From Geodermatophilus pulveris (GTDB taxonomy: Bacteria; Actinomycetota; Actinomycetes; Mycobacteriales; Geodermatophilaceae): a stretch of 64,000 nucleotides of DNA. Under the pieces are notes generated by a model that was given only the letters and a program-made list of their open reading frames with translations, did no database searches and was not told where the DNA came from. Within the stretch, counting starts at the first letter, position 1; each line of letters opens with the position of its first letter. Both the position numbers and the translations under genes were made by a program. The stretch is taken from assembly GCF_900188375.1 (NCBI RefSeq), contig NZ_FZOO01000004.1, positions 124,001 through 188,000 of the forward strand, given 5' to 3'. This document shows, in pieces, positions 53,918 through 61,872 of the stretch.

Positions 53918-54957
53918 GCGCCGGACCGACCTGGCCGGCCCTGCTCACCCGCGTGCTGGCGCGCGAGGACCTCACGGCCGCGGACACCGCCTGGGCGATG
54001 CGCGAGGTCATGGCCGGCGAGGCCACCCCCGCGCAGATCGCCGCGTTCGCCGTCGCGCTGCGCGCCAAGGGCCCCTCGGCGGGGGAGGTGGCCGGCCTGG
54101 CCGACGAGATGCTCGCCCGGGCCACCCCGATCGCGCTGGACCGCGCCTGCGTCGACATCGTCGGCACCGGCGGCGACGGCGCGCACACCGTCAACATCTC
54201 CACGATGGCCGCGGTGGTCACCGCCGCGGCCGGCGTGCCGGTGGCCAAGCACGGCGGCCGGGCGGCGTCGTCGTCCTCCGGGGCCGCCGACGTGCTCGAG
54301 GCGCTCGGCCTGGCCATCGACCTGCCCGCGCCCGCCGTGGCGCGCTGCGTCGTCGAGGCGGGCATCGGCTTCTTCTTCGCGCCGGTCTTCCACCCGGGCA
54401 TGCGGCACGCCGCCGCGCCGCGCCGCGAGCTGGGCATCGCCACGGTCTTCAACTTCCTGGGGCCGCTGACCAACCCGGCCCGGCCGGTGGCCTCGGCGAT
54501 CGGCTGCGCCGACCCCCGGATGGCCCCGGTGATGGCCGAGGTGCTCGCCGCCCGCGGCATGCGGGCACTGGTCTTCCGCGGCGACGACGGGCTCGACGAG
54601 CTGACCACCGCGACCACGTCGTCGGCCTGGGTGGTCCGTGACGGCGAGGTGGTGCCCGAACGCGTCGACCCCGCCGCCCTGGGCCTGGCGCCGTCCCCGG
54701 CCGACGCGCTGCGCGGCGGGGACCCGGCGTTCAACGCGGACGTCTTCCGGCGGGTCGTGGGCGGGGAGCGGGGGCCGGTCCGCGACGCGGTGCTGCTCAA
54801 CGCGGCGGCCGCGCTGGCCGCCTTCGACGAGCGGGCCGGGCGGCTGCACGACGCACTCGCGGCGGGGACGGCGCGCGCGGCGGAGGCGGTCGACGACGGC
54901 CGGGCCGCGGCGCTGCTGGAGCGGTGGGTGTCGGTCAGCCGCTCGCTGCGCAGCTGA
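53914..54957 (+). CDS. trpD: Anthranilate phosphoribosyltransferase
   Basis: 347 residues. [14 protein letters not shown] (about 81-94) binds phosphoribosyl pyrophosphate, and [20 protein letters not shown] (about 112-131) is the second family signature. The enzyme makes phosphoribosyl-anthranilate, the second step of tryptophan synthesis. No other trp genes are in the window; an isolated trpD near ctaE/qcr is typical of actinobacteria (Rv2192c in M. tuberculosis, from memory). GTG start inside the stop of the pseudo-receiver gene. Ends 7 nt from the convergent Lrp-domain gene. Confidence 0.96.
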   Translation: MSAGPTWPALLTRVLAREDLTAADTAWAMREVMAGEATPAQIAAFAVALRAKGPSAGEVAGLADEMLARATPIALDRACVDIVGTGGDGAHTVNISTMAAVVTAAAGVPVAKHGGRAASSSSGAADVLEALGLAIDLPAPAVARCVVEAGIGFFFAPVFHPGMRHAAAPRRELGIATVFNFLGPLTNPARPVASAIGCADPRMAPVMAEVLAARGMRALVFRGDDGLDELTTATTSSAWVVRDGEVVPERVDPAALGLAPSPADALRGGDPAFNADVFRRVVGGERGPVRDAVLLNAAAALAAFDERAGRLHDALAAGTARAAEAVDDGRAAALLERWVSVSRSLRS

Positions 54958-54964
54958 CCGCCCT

Positions 54965-55243
54965 TCAGTCGAGGCCGATGGAGAAGGCCGCCTCCAGGTC
55001 GTGCCGGGAGTAGGCGCGGAAGGCGATGTGCGTCTCGGTCTCCAGCACGCCGGGCACCTTGTTGATCCGCCCGGCGATCACCTCGGCGACCTGCTCGAAC
55101 TCGCGCACCCGCACGATGGCGACCAGGTCCACCTCGCCGGCGGTCGAGTAGACCTCGCTGACCCCGTCCAGGTCGGCGACGGCCGCGGCCACCTCGGGGA
55201 TCGAGTCCGTGGCGGCGTCGATCATGACGATGGCGGTGATCAC
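54965..55243 (-). CDS. Lrp/AsnC ligand-binding-domain protein without DNA-binding domain
   Basis: 92 residues. VITAIVMIDAATDSIPEVAA and VYSTAGEVDLVAIVRVREFE match the RAM (regulation of amino-acid metabolism) effector domain of Lrp/AsnC regulators; the helix-turn-helix half is absent, as in the stand-alone SMAT-type proteins. It may bind an amino acid or oligomerise with full-length regulators. Its GTG overlaps the exonuclease stop by 4 nt, yet TAGCAT lies 7 nt upstream inside the exonuclease gene, so it can be both co-translated and transcribed by itself. Confidence 0.85.
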   Translation of the reverse strand: MITAIVMIDAATDSIPEVAAAVADLDGVSEVYSTAGEVDLVAIVRVREFEQVAEVIAGRINKVPGVLETETHIAFRAYSRHDLEAAFSIGLD

Positions 55244-57105
55244 GCCGGCGATGCTATCCGGGCCGCGGGGGCCGCGGAGACGCGTTCGGGGCGGCTGCGG
55301 GTGCCCAGGGCGCGGCCGTCGGCGAAGGGGTCCCGGCCGGCCCGGCCGGCCTCCACCCGGTCGAGGAAGTCGGTGTAGCGGCCGGTGCCGGGGACCGGGC
55401 AGGCCAGCGTCCCGTCGACCTGCACCAGCCGGGTGCCGGGCTTCTCCATCCAGCGCAGCACCAGCTCGGTCTCGTCCACCGTGGCGGCCAGCTCGCCGTC
55501 GGGGCCGGTCGTGGTCTCGGCGGTGGCCAGCAACCCATCGAGGGTGGCCCGCACGGAGCTGCCGCGGGCCGCGCACCCGGCGGCCACCAGCCGCCCCCGG
55601 CGGACGACGGACAGCTGCCAGCCGCCCTCGCCGTCCGGTCGGGCCAGGACCAGCTCGGGCACCGCGGCGAGGGACTCCAGCCGCTGCCGCCGCCGCACCG
55701 CGCGGACCAGCACGGCGACCCGGTCGCGCAGCACGGCGGCGTCCTCGTAGCGCTCCTGGGCGGCCAGCCTGTCGACCCGCGCCAGCAGCGGCGCGAGCAG
55801 CAGGTGCGGGTCGGCGGCCACCGCGGTCCGCAGGACGGCCGCGACCGCGCCGTACTCCTCGACGGACTGCGCGCCGGTGCACGGGGCGCCGCAGCGGCCC
55901 ATGCCGGCCAGCGCGCAGGCGGGCCTGTGCACCCGCACCGACAGCCGGCCGGTGCACTGGCGCAGCGGCAGCGACTCGTGGACGGCGGCCACGGCGGCGT
56001 CGGCGGCCCGCCGGTCGGGGAAGGGCCCGAGGAAGACCCCGGCGCCGGGGCGCACCCGGCGGACGACGGACAGCCGCGGGAACGGCTCCTCGGTCAGCCG
56101 CACCCACAGCGCCCGCTCGGGGAACCGGGAGCGGCGGTTGTAGCGCGGCTTGTGCTCGGCGATGAGCCGCAGCTCGCGGACGGCGGCCTCCAGGCCGTGC
56201 GCGCACGGGATGGCGTCCACCCGCCGGGCGAGGGCGACCATCTCGGTCATCCGGCTGCGCTGCTCGCCGGCGGTGAAGTAGCTGCGCACCCGGGTGCGCA
56301 GGTCCCCCGACGTCCCGACGTACAGCGGCTCGTCGCGGGGGCCGCGGAACAGGTACACGCCCGGGCCGTGCGGCACGTCGTCGGCCAGGTGCCGCTTGCG
56401 CAGCCGGTCGGGGTCGACCTGGCGGGTGAGCCCGGTCAGCTCCTCCAGGCTGGTGATCCCCAGCGGGCCGAGCCGCTCGAACAGCCCGTGCAGCACGTCG
56501 ACGGTGGCGCGGGCGTCGGCCAGCGCGCGGTGGCAGGGCTCGGTGGTGGTGCGGAAGTACGGCGCCAGGGTGGCCAGCTTGCAGTTGGGCACCTCGTCGC
56601 GGCTGAGCAGCCGGCGGGCGAGGACGGCGGTGTCCACCGAGGCGGCGGCCGGCCAGGCGACGCCGGTCTGCGCGCAGGCGGCGCGCAGGAAGCCCAGGTC
56701 GAACGGCGCGTTGTGGGCGACCAGCACCGCGCCGCGGGCGAACTCCAGGAAGTGCGGGAGCACCGCGTCGATGCGGGGGGCGGCGGCCACCATCGTCGAG
56801 GTGATGCCGGTGAGCACGCTGATGTAGGGCGGGATCTCGCAGCCCGGGTCGACCAGGGTCTGGAACTCGCCGAGGACCTCCCCGCCGCGCACCTTGACCG
56901 CGCCGATCTCGGTGATGGCGCAGTCCTTCGGCGACCCGCCGGTGGTCTCCAGGTCGACGACGACGAACGTCACCCCCGCCAGCGGGGTGCCCAGCTCGTC
57001 GATGGTGGCCTGCTCGAAGCGGGGCAGCCCGGCGGCGGCGCGCGCCGCCGTGCCGGCCAGGCGGGCGGGGGAGAGCGGCACCGGCCGGGCGGGGGAGGAG
57101 CGCAC
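55240..57105 (-). CDS. DEDDh exonuclease fused to UvrC-like GIY-YIG nuclease
   Basis: 621 residues. The N-terminal exonuclease has all acidic sites: VVVDLETTG (Asp51, Glu53), HNAPFDLGFL and HRALADARAT (DEDDh type, as in DNA polymerase III epsilon). The GIY-YIG domain follows (GPGVYLF, PLYVGTSGDLRTRVRSYF, with Glu in EAAVRELRLIAEHKPRYN), then a UvrC-like zinc/Cys stretch (CTGRLSVRVHRPAC and MGRCGAPC) and a UVR-like region. The C-terminal RNase H half of UvrC is missing. Matches from memory Rv2191. Probably DNA repair. The GTG has TACCGT 6 nt upstream. Confidence 0.92.
   Translation of the reverse strand: MRSSPARPVPLSPARLAGTAARAAAGLPRFEQATIDELGTPLAGVTFVVVDLETTGGSPKDCAITEIGAVKVRGGEVLGEFQTLVDPGCEIPPYISVLTGITSTMVAAAPRIDAVLPHFLEFARGAVLVAHNAPFDLGFLRAACAQTGVAWPAAASVDTAVLARRLLSRDEVPNCKLATLAPYFRTTTEPCHRALADARATVDVLHGLFERLGPLGITSLEELTGLTRQVDPDRLRKRHLADDVPHGPGVYLFRGPRDEPLYVGTSGDLRTRVRSYFTAGEQRSRMTEMVALARRVDAIPCAHGLEAAVRELRLIAEHKPRYNRRSRFPERALWVRLTEEPFPRLSVVRRVRPGAGVFLGPFPDRRAADAAVAAVHESLPLRQCTGRLSVRVHRPACALAGMGRCGAPCTGAQSVEEYGAVAAVLRTAVAADPHLLLAPLLARVDRLAAQERYEDAAVLRDRVAVLVRAVRRRQRLESLAAVPELVLARPDGEGGWQLSVVRRGRLVAAGCAARGSSVRATLDGLLATAETTTGPDGELAATVDETELVLRWMEKPGTRLVQVDGTLACPVPGTGRYTDFLDRVEAGRAGRDPFADGRALGTRSRPERVSAAPAARIASPA
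55251..55256 (-). promoter_or_regulatory. Internal -10 element for the Lrp-domain gene
   Basis: TAGCAT lies inside the exonuclease coding region, ending 7 nt before the GTG at 55243. Confidence 0.5.
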
Positions 57106-57111
57106 GGGCGG

Positions 57112-57117
57112 ACGGTA
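57112..57117 (-). promoter_or_regulatory. -10 element, leaderless start of exonuclease gene
   Basis: TACCGT ends 6 nt before the GTG at 57105. Confidence 0.55.
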
Positions 57118-57286
57118 GGTCGGGGCGCCGACAGTCCCGGGGACGGCGCGCCGGGCCGGCGGCCGCGCGTCCGGTACGTCTCACCCGGGAGGGCGGGACC
57201 GGCGGCGCGCGGCTGGCCGCCGGGCACCGCGCCGGTCACCATCGGCGCAGTCGGAGCCCGGTCCAGGACACGTACGGAGGTGCCCG

Positions 57287-58984
57287 ATGCGCCGGAGCTC
57301 CCTCGCCGTGGCGGTGGTGGCCGCCCTGCTGCTCGCCCCCGTCCCGGCGCTGGCGGCGCCCGGCGACCCCCCGGCCGGCTCGGCCAGCCTGCTGGACAGC
57401 CCCGAGCTCGACGAGCTGCAGCGGCGCGCCGCGGCCGTCCAGGCCGACTTGCAGCGGCGCCAGGCGCGGGTGCTCGAGGCCCGCGCCGCCCTGGACGCCG
57501 CGCGGGCGGCCGCCGCGCAGGCCGAGGCCGACATCGCCGTGGCCGAGGCGGAGCTGGCGCGGGCCCGCGCCGAGGTGGCCCGGCACGCCTCGGCGGTCTA
57601 CCGGGACGCGGGGGAGGTCACCGCCCTGACCGTGCTGCTGGGCGGCGGCGGCCCGGGGGACGTCGTCGCCGCGGCCGGCCTGCTGGACGCCGCCGAGCGG
57701 CACGCGGCCGCCGTGGTGGGCGCCGCCGAGCGCCGGCGCCAGGAGGCCGCCGCCCGCCGGTCGGAGGCGGAGTCGGTGCGGGCGACCGCGCGGGCCCGCG
57801 CCGCGGAGCTCACCGGCCAGATCGAGGAGCTGGAGGCGGCCGCCGCCGCCGCGACCCGGCAGCTGGAGGCCGCGGTCGCCGCGGCCGACCGCGAGCTGGG
57901 CCGCCAGCGGGCGGAGCAGCGCGCGGCCGGCCGCGAGGCGGCGGCCGCGTGGCGCGACCGGCTGGACCGGCTGGCCGCCGCGGGCGCCGACCTGCCGCCC
58001 GCGGCGGCGCTGCGCGACCCGGCGGCGGGCCTCCCGGAGGGGCTCGAACCGCTGCCCGCGGCCGACGGCGGCGCGCAGGCCGGCGCGGCGCAGCTGCCCG
58101 GCTCCCCGCTCGTGGTGCTGCCCGCCGAGACCGTCGCCGCGGTCAGCGCCGCCGTCGACGCCCTGGACCGGCCCTACGCGGCCGGGGCGACGGGGCCGGG
58201 CGCGTGGTCCTGCGGCGGCCTGGTGCAGGCGGTGCACGCGGCGGCCGGCATCGACCTGCCGCGCGACCAGGCCGGGCTCTACGCGGTCACCACGCCGGTC
58301 GACCCGGCCGACGTGCTGCCCGGCGACCTCGTCTTCCTCGGCGACGGGACGGCGGGGCTCGGCAACGTGGGCATCGCGCTGGACGGGCGCACCGTGCTGG
58401 CCGCCGACGCCCGTGCCGGGGCCGTGGTCGTCGGGCGGCCCGCGGCGAGCCGGGTGCTGGCGGTCGGGCGGCCGAGCCTGGGGCGGCGCCCGGCCGCCGC
58501 GGCGCCGGGGCCGTCCGCGGGGACGCTGCCGGTCGAGTGCGGTGCGGTCCGCCACCCGCCGTCGACGACCGGCGGGCGCGCGTGGGGCGGCTTCCCCAAC
58601 GGCCTGGTGCCGCCCGGCTCGATGTGCCCGCTGGGGGTCGCCGGTCACCTGCTGCGCTGCGACGCGGCCGCGGCCTACCGCGAGCTGGCCGCCGCCTTCG
58701 CCGGGGCCTTCGGGCGCCCGCTGTGCATCACCGACTCCTACCGGACCTACGCCGCGCAGGTGCGCCTGTACGGGGAGAAGCCGGAGCTCGCCGCGGTGCC
58801 GGGCACCAGCGAGCACGGCTGGGGGCTGGCGGTCGACCTGTGCGGCGGCGTCGAGCGGTTCGGGACGCCGGAGTACGCCTGGATGGTGGCCGAGGCCGGC
58901 CGCTTCGGGTTCGTCCACCCGGGCTGGGCCGACCCCGGCAGCGGGCGCGAGGAACCCTGGCACTGGGAGTACGCCGGCGGCTGA
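57287..58984 (+). CDS. Secreted cell-wall hydrolase: coiled coil, NlpC/P60-like domain lacking the His, M15B carboxypeptidase
   Basis: 565 residues. A signal peptide (1-24) precedes a long Ala/Arg/Glu coiled coil (about 36-232). An NlpC/P60-like domain keeps Cys309 (WSCGGLVQAVH), but the residue at the catalytic His is Asn360 (GLGNVGIAL), so this site is probably inactive. A VanY/M15B D,D-carboxypeptidase domain follows (about 445-565) with the zinc ligands His510, Asp517 (SEHGWGLAVDL) and His559 (EPWHWEY). It should act on peptidoglycan stem peptides outside the membrane. GGAGG precedes the ATG. Confidence 0.88.
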   Translation: MRRSSLAVAVVAALLLAPVPALAAPGDPPAGSASLLDSPELDELQRRAAAVQADLQRRQARVLEARAALDAARAAAAQAEADIAVAEAELARARAEVARHASAVYRDAGEVTALTVLLGGGGPGDVVAAAGLLDAAERHAAAVVGAAERRRQEAAARRSEAESVRATARARAAELTGQIEELEAAAAAATRQLEAAVAAADRELGRQRAEQRAAGREAAAAWRDRLDRLAAAGADLPPAAALRDPAAGLPEGLEPLPAADGGAQAGAAQLPGSPLVVLPAETVAAVSAAVDALDRPYAAGATGPGAWSCGGLVQAVHAAAGIDLPRDQAGLYAVTTPVDPADVLPGDLVFLGDGTAGLGNVGIALDGRTVLAADARAGAVVVGRPAASRVLAVGRPSLGRRPAAAAPGPSAGTLPVECGAVRHPPSTTGGRAWGGFPNGLVPPGSMCPLGVAGHLLRCDAAAAYRELAAAFAGAFGRPLCITDSYRTYAAQVRLYGEKPELAAVPGTSEHGWGLAVDLCGGVERFGTPEYAWMVAEAGRFGFVHPGWADPGSGREEPWHWEYAGG

Positions 58985-59008
58985 GCCGGAAGTGTCGGTG
59001 CCCGCTCC

Positions 59009-59014
59009 TAGCGT
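59009..59014 (+). promoter_or_regulatory. Possible -10 element of the small Cys-protein gene
   Basis: TAGCGT would give a leader of about 60 nt before the GTG at 59081, which has its own GAGGAG. Confidence 0.35.
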
Positions 59015-59080
59015 GGCGTCCGGATCGACCGGGGGCCGCGGGGCCCGCGACGGGGCCCGGACAGCAGAGGAGCGCCAACC

Positions 59081-59443
59081 GTGTTCATCGACTGCGACAC
59101 CTGCACCGCCCGTGGCACCGGTTGCGGGGACTGCGTCCTCACCGTGCTCCTGGGGGCACCACCGGGCTGGCAGGGGTCCGACCCGGTGGTGGTGCCGGCG
59201 GCCGGCCGGTGGGACGGCGGGCTGACCGCCGAGGACGTCGTCGTCGTGCCCCGCCCCGGCACGGTCGTGGAGTTCGACGAGGTGGAACGCCGGGCCGTGC
59301 GGGTGCTGGCCGACGCCGGGCTGGTGCCGCCGCTGCGCCACCAGTCCGCGCCGCACCAGTCCGCGCCGCACCGGTCCCCGGCGCGCCGGCCGGCGCCCGA
59401 GCGGCGGTCCGGTGGCGCGGCGGCGCGCCGGCGGACCGGCTGA
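59081..59443 (+). CDS. Small Cys-rich-headed conserved actinobacterial protein
   Basis: 120 residues. The head MFIDCDTCTARGTGCGDCVL has four Cys in a C-x2-C-x6-C-x2-C spacing that could bind zinc or an iron-sulfur cluster. A short domain ending in FDEVERRAVRVLADAGLVPP follows, then a basic repetitive tail. The tail contains a 15-bp repeat (HQSAP twice, then a diverged third). AGAGGAG precedes the GTG. Similar short proteins beginning with a CDTC/CDSC-type motif occur widely in actinobacteria by my recollection; function unknown. Confidence 0.75.
   Translation: MFIDCDTCTARGTGCGDCVLTVLLGAPPGWQGSDPVVVPAAGRWDGGLTAEDVVVVPRPGTVVEFDEVERRAVRVLADAGLVPPLRHQSAPHQSAPHRSPARRPAPERRSGGAAARRRTG
59339..59368 (+). 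repeat. Two perfect 15-bp tandem repeats in the small Cys-protein C-terminus
   Basis: The unit CACCAGTCCGCGCCG occurs twice head to tail, in frame (HQSAP twice); a third, diverged unit follows at 59369-59383. Confidence 0.95.
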
Positions 59444-59463
59444 GTGCGGCAGCACGGTCGACC

Positions 59464-59469
59464 TACCAT
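59464..59469 (+). promoter_or_regulatory. -10 element, leaderless start of M48 protease gene
   Basis: TACCAT ends 7 nt before the GTG at 59477. Confidence 0.55.
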
Positions 59470-59476
59470 CGGGCGG

Positions 59477-60745
59477 GTGAGCCCCCGCCGGGCCGCGCTG
59501 CTGGCCGCGGTCGTGCTCGGCGCCGCCCTCGTGGCCGTCCTCGCGCTCGTCCCGCCCTGGACGCTGCTGGCCGAGCCGGCCGGCGGCCGCGCCCCGGCGG
59601 ACCCCTCGGCGGTGCTCGCGCCGGAGGCCCTGGCCCGCGCGGAGTCCTTCGCCGCCGCCCTGCGCCCGGCCTCGCTCACCTCGCTGGTGCTCGGCCTGGC
59701 CGTGTCCGCCGTCGTCGGCCTGACCCCGCTCGGCGCCCGGCTGGTGCGCGCCGTGGCCCGGCCCGCGGGCGGCGGGCCGACCGCGCAGGTGCTGCTCGGC
59801 ACGGCCGCCGTGGTCGTCGCCGGCCGGCTGGCGACGCTGCCGGTGTCGGCGTACGCCGAGGTGGTCCGCCACCGGTACGGGCTGTCCACCCGCGGCTGGG
59901 GCCTGTGGCTGCGCGACGTCGCCGTGTCCACCGCGATCGGGGCCGCGGTCACCGCGCTGGCGCTGCTGGGCTCCCTGTGGCTGGTCCGCCGGGCGCCGCG
60001 CTCCTGGTGGGCGTGGGGCGCGGGGGCGGCGGCGGGCCTGGTGGTCCTCGGGTCCTTCCTCCACCCCGTGGTCGTCGAGCCGGCGTTCAACCGCTTCCAG
60101 CCGCTGCCGGCCGGCGAGCTGCGCACCCGGCTGCTGGAGCTGGCCGAGGAGAACGGCACCCCGGTGCAGGACGTGCTGGTGTCCGACGCCTCCCGCCGCA
60201 CCACCGCGCTGAACGCCTACGTGTCCGGCTTCGGCTCGACCCGCCGGATCGTCGTCTACGACACCGCGCTGGAGCGGCTGCCCGAGGACGGCGTGGCGTC
60301 GATCGTCGCCCACGAGCTCGGCCACGTCGTCCACCGCGACGTGCTCACCGGCACCCTGGTCGGGGCGCTGGGCGCCGGCGCCGCGGTGGCGCTGTCGGGC
60401 TGGCTGCTGACCTGGACGCCGCTGCTGCGCCGCGCCGGTGTGCGCTCGCCGGCCGACCCGGCCGTCGTCCCGCTGGTGCTCCTCCTGCTGTCGGTGGGCG
60501 GGCTGCTGAGCACCCCGGTGCAGAACCTGGTGTCGCGGCAGGTGGAGGCCCGCGCCGACCTGCGCGCCCTGGAGCTGACCGGGGACGCCCGGGCCTTCGT
60601 GGAGATGCAGCGGCAGCTGTCGGCCACCAACCTCAGCGACCCGGACCCGCCGGCGGCCTGGCAGTGGTTCTTCGGCTCGCACCCGACCGCCGCGCAGCGG
60701 ATCGCCAACGCGTCGGACTGGCAGCGGCTGCAGGACGCCGGGTGA
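59477..60745 (+). CDS. M48 family membrane zinc metalloprotease (Ste24-like)
   Basis: 422 residues with about seven hydrophobic segments. The zinc site HELGH (about 279-283) and the third ligand Glu357 (RQVEARADLRALELTGD) are intact, as in Ste24/CAAX-type proteases. EVVRHRYGLSTRGWGLWLRD and NAYVSGFGSTRRIVVYDTAL are family motifs. The substrate is unknown. The GTG was chosen because TACCAT lies 7 nt upstream; a frame from 59444 has no support. Its stop overlaps the next gene's GTG by 4 nt (GTGA). Confidence 0.9.
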   Translation: MSPRRAALLAAVVLGAALVAVLALVPPWTLLAEPAGGRAPADPSAVLAPEALARAESFAAALRPASLTSLVLGLAVSAVVGLTPLGARLVRAVARPAGGGPTAQVLLGTAAVVVAGRLATLPVSAYAEVVRHRYGLSTRGWGLWLRDVAVSTAIGAAVTALALLGSLWLVRRAPRSWWAWGAGAAAGLVVLGSFLHPVVVEPAFNRFQPLPAGELRTRLLELAEENGTPVQDVLVSDASRRTTALNAYVSGFGSTRRIVVYDTALERLPEDGVASIVAHELGHVVHRDVLTGTLVGALGAGAAVALSGWLLTWTPLLRRAGVRSPADPAVVPLVLLLLSVGGLLSTPVQNLVSRQVEARADLRALELTGDARAFVEMQRQLSATNLSDPDPPAAWQWFFGSHPTAAQRIANASDWQRLQDAG

Positions 60746-61863
60746 GGACCCTCGTCGTCACCAACGACTTCCCCCCGCGCCAGGGCGGCATCCAGACCTT
60801 CGTCGCCGCGCTGCTCGCCCGCCGCCCGCCGGAGTCCCTCGTCGTGCTGGCCTCGCGCTCGCCGGGCTGGGAGGCCCACGACGCGGCGCTGCCGTACGAG
60901 GTGGTGCGGCACCCGACCGGCGTGCTGCTGCCCACCCCCGGCGTGGCCCGCGCCGCGGCTGGGCTGGCCCGGCGGCACGGCTGCGACACCGCCTTCTTCG
61001 GCGCCGCCGCGCCCCTGGGCCTGCTCGCGCCGGTGCTGCGCGACGCCGGCGTGCGACGGCTGGTCGGCGCCACGCACGGGCACGAGACCGGCTGGGTGGC
61101 GCTGCCCGGCGCCCGGCAGGTGCTGCGCCGGATCGCCTCCGGGCTCGACGTCCTGACCTACATCAGCGACTACACCCGCGGCCGGCTGGCCCCGGCGCTG
61201 GGCGCGGTCACCCGGATGGCGCAGCTGTCCCCCGGGGTCGACGTGGACCGCTTCACCCCGGCCGCCGACGGCGTGGCCGTCCGGGAGCGGTACGGGCTGG
61301 GCCGGGGGCCGGTCGTCGTCTGCGTCTCCCGGCTGGTGCCGCGCAAGGGGCAGGACGTGCTCGTAGCAGCCTGGCCGCGAGTGCTCGCCCGCCACCCCGG
61401 CGCCCGGCTGCTGCTCGTCGGCGGCGGCCCGCTGGAGGGGCGCCTGCGCCGCGCCGTCGCCGAGCACGGGCTGGGGCGCTCCGTCGTCCTCGCCGGCCCG
61501 GTGCCGCCGGAGCGGCTGCCGGAGCACTACGCCGCCGGCGACGCGTTCGCCATGCCCTGCCGCACCCGCCGCGGCGGCCTGGACGTCGAGGGCCTGGGGA
61601 TGGTCTACCTGGAGGCCGCCGCCTGCGGCCGCCCGGTGGTGGCCGGCACCTCCGGCGGGGCACCGGAGACCGTCCGGGAGGGCGTCACCGGGCACGTCGT
61701 CGCCGACCCGCGCTCGCCGCAGGAGGTGGCCGCCGTCCTCACCGGGCTGCTGGACGACCCCGAACGCGCCCGCCGGATGGGCGCGGCCGGCCGGGCGTGG
61801 GTGGAGCAGCGCTGGTCGTGGACCTCGGTCGCCGCGGCCTTCGCCGGGCTGCTCACGCCCTGA
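60742..61863 (+). CDS. pimB: GT4 glycosyltransferase, PimB-like mannosyltransferase
   Basis: 373 residues. The N-terminal TNDFPPRQGGIQTFVAALL and the GATHGHETGW loop match the PimB-prime group, which adds the second mannose to phosphatidyl-inositol mannoside. The donor site VSRLVPRKGQDVLVAAWPRV and the E-x7-E motif (Glu283, Glu291 in EGLGMVYLE) mark a retaining GT4 enzyme using GDP-mannose. The gene order (DEDD-UvrC, hydrolase, pimB, fadD, SRPBCC) also matches the mycobacterial one, from memory. GTG start inside the M48 stop. A different donor or acceptor cannot be excluded. Confidence 0.85.
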   Translation: MRTLVVTNDFPPRQGGIQTFVAALLARRPPESLVVLASRSPGWEAHDAALPYEVVRHPTGVLLPTPGVARAAAGLARRHGCDTAFFGAAAPLGLLAPVLRDAGVRRLVGATHGHETGWVALPGARQVLRRIASGLDVLTYISDYTRGRLAPALGAVTRMAQLSPGVDVDRFTPAADGVAVRERYGLGRGPVVVCVSRLVPRKGQDVLVAAWPRVLARHPGARLLLVGGGPLEGRLRRAVAEHGLGRSVVLAGPVPPERLPEHYAAGDAFAMPCRTRRGGLDVEGLGMVYLEAAACGRPVVAGTSGGAPETVREGVTGHVVADPRSPQEVAAVLTGLLDDPERARRMGAAGRAWVEQRWSWTSVAAAFAGLLTP

Positions 61864-61872
61864 CCGCCCCGC

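Noticed and set aside
57106-57286. Cyclic-di-AMP (ydaO-type) riboswitch before the cell-wall hydrolase
   Set aside because: The 180-bp divergent region lacks the conserved core and is too short once the divergent promoter is allowed for.
55804-60741. Upstream part of a 2019-codon open frame ending in pimB
   Set aside because: Only the last 373 codons have glycosyltransferase motifs and a coupled GTG; the rest is antisense or out of frame to the nuclease, hydrolase and protease genes.
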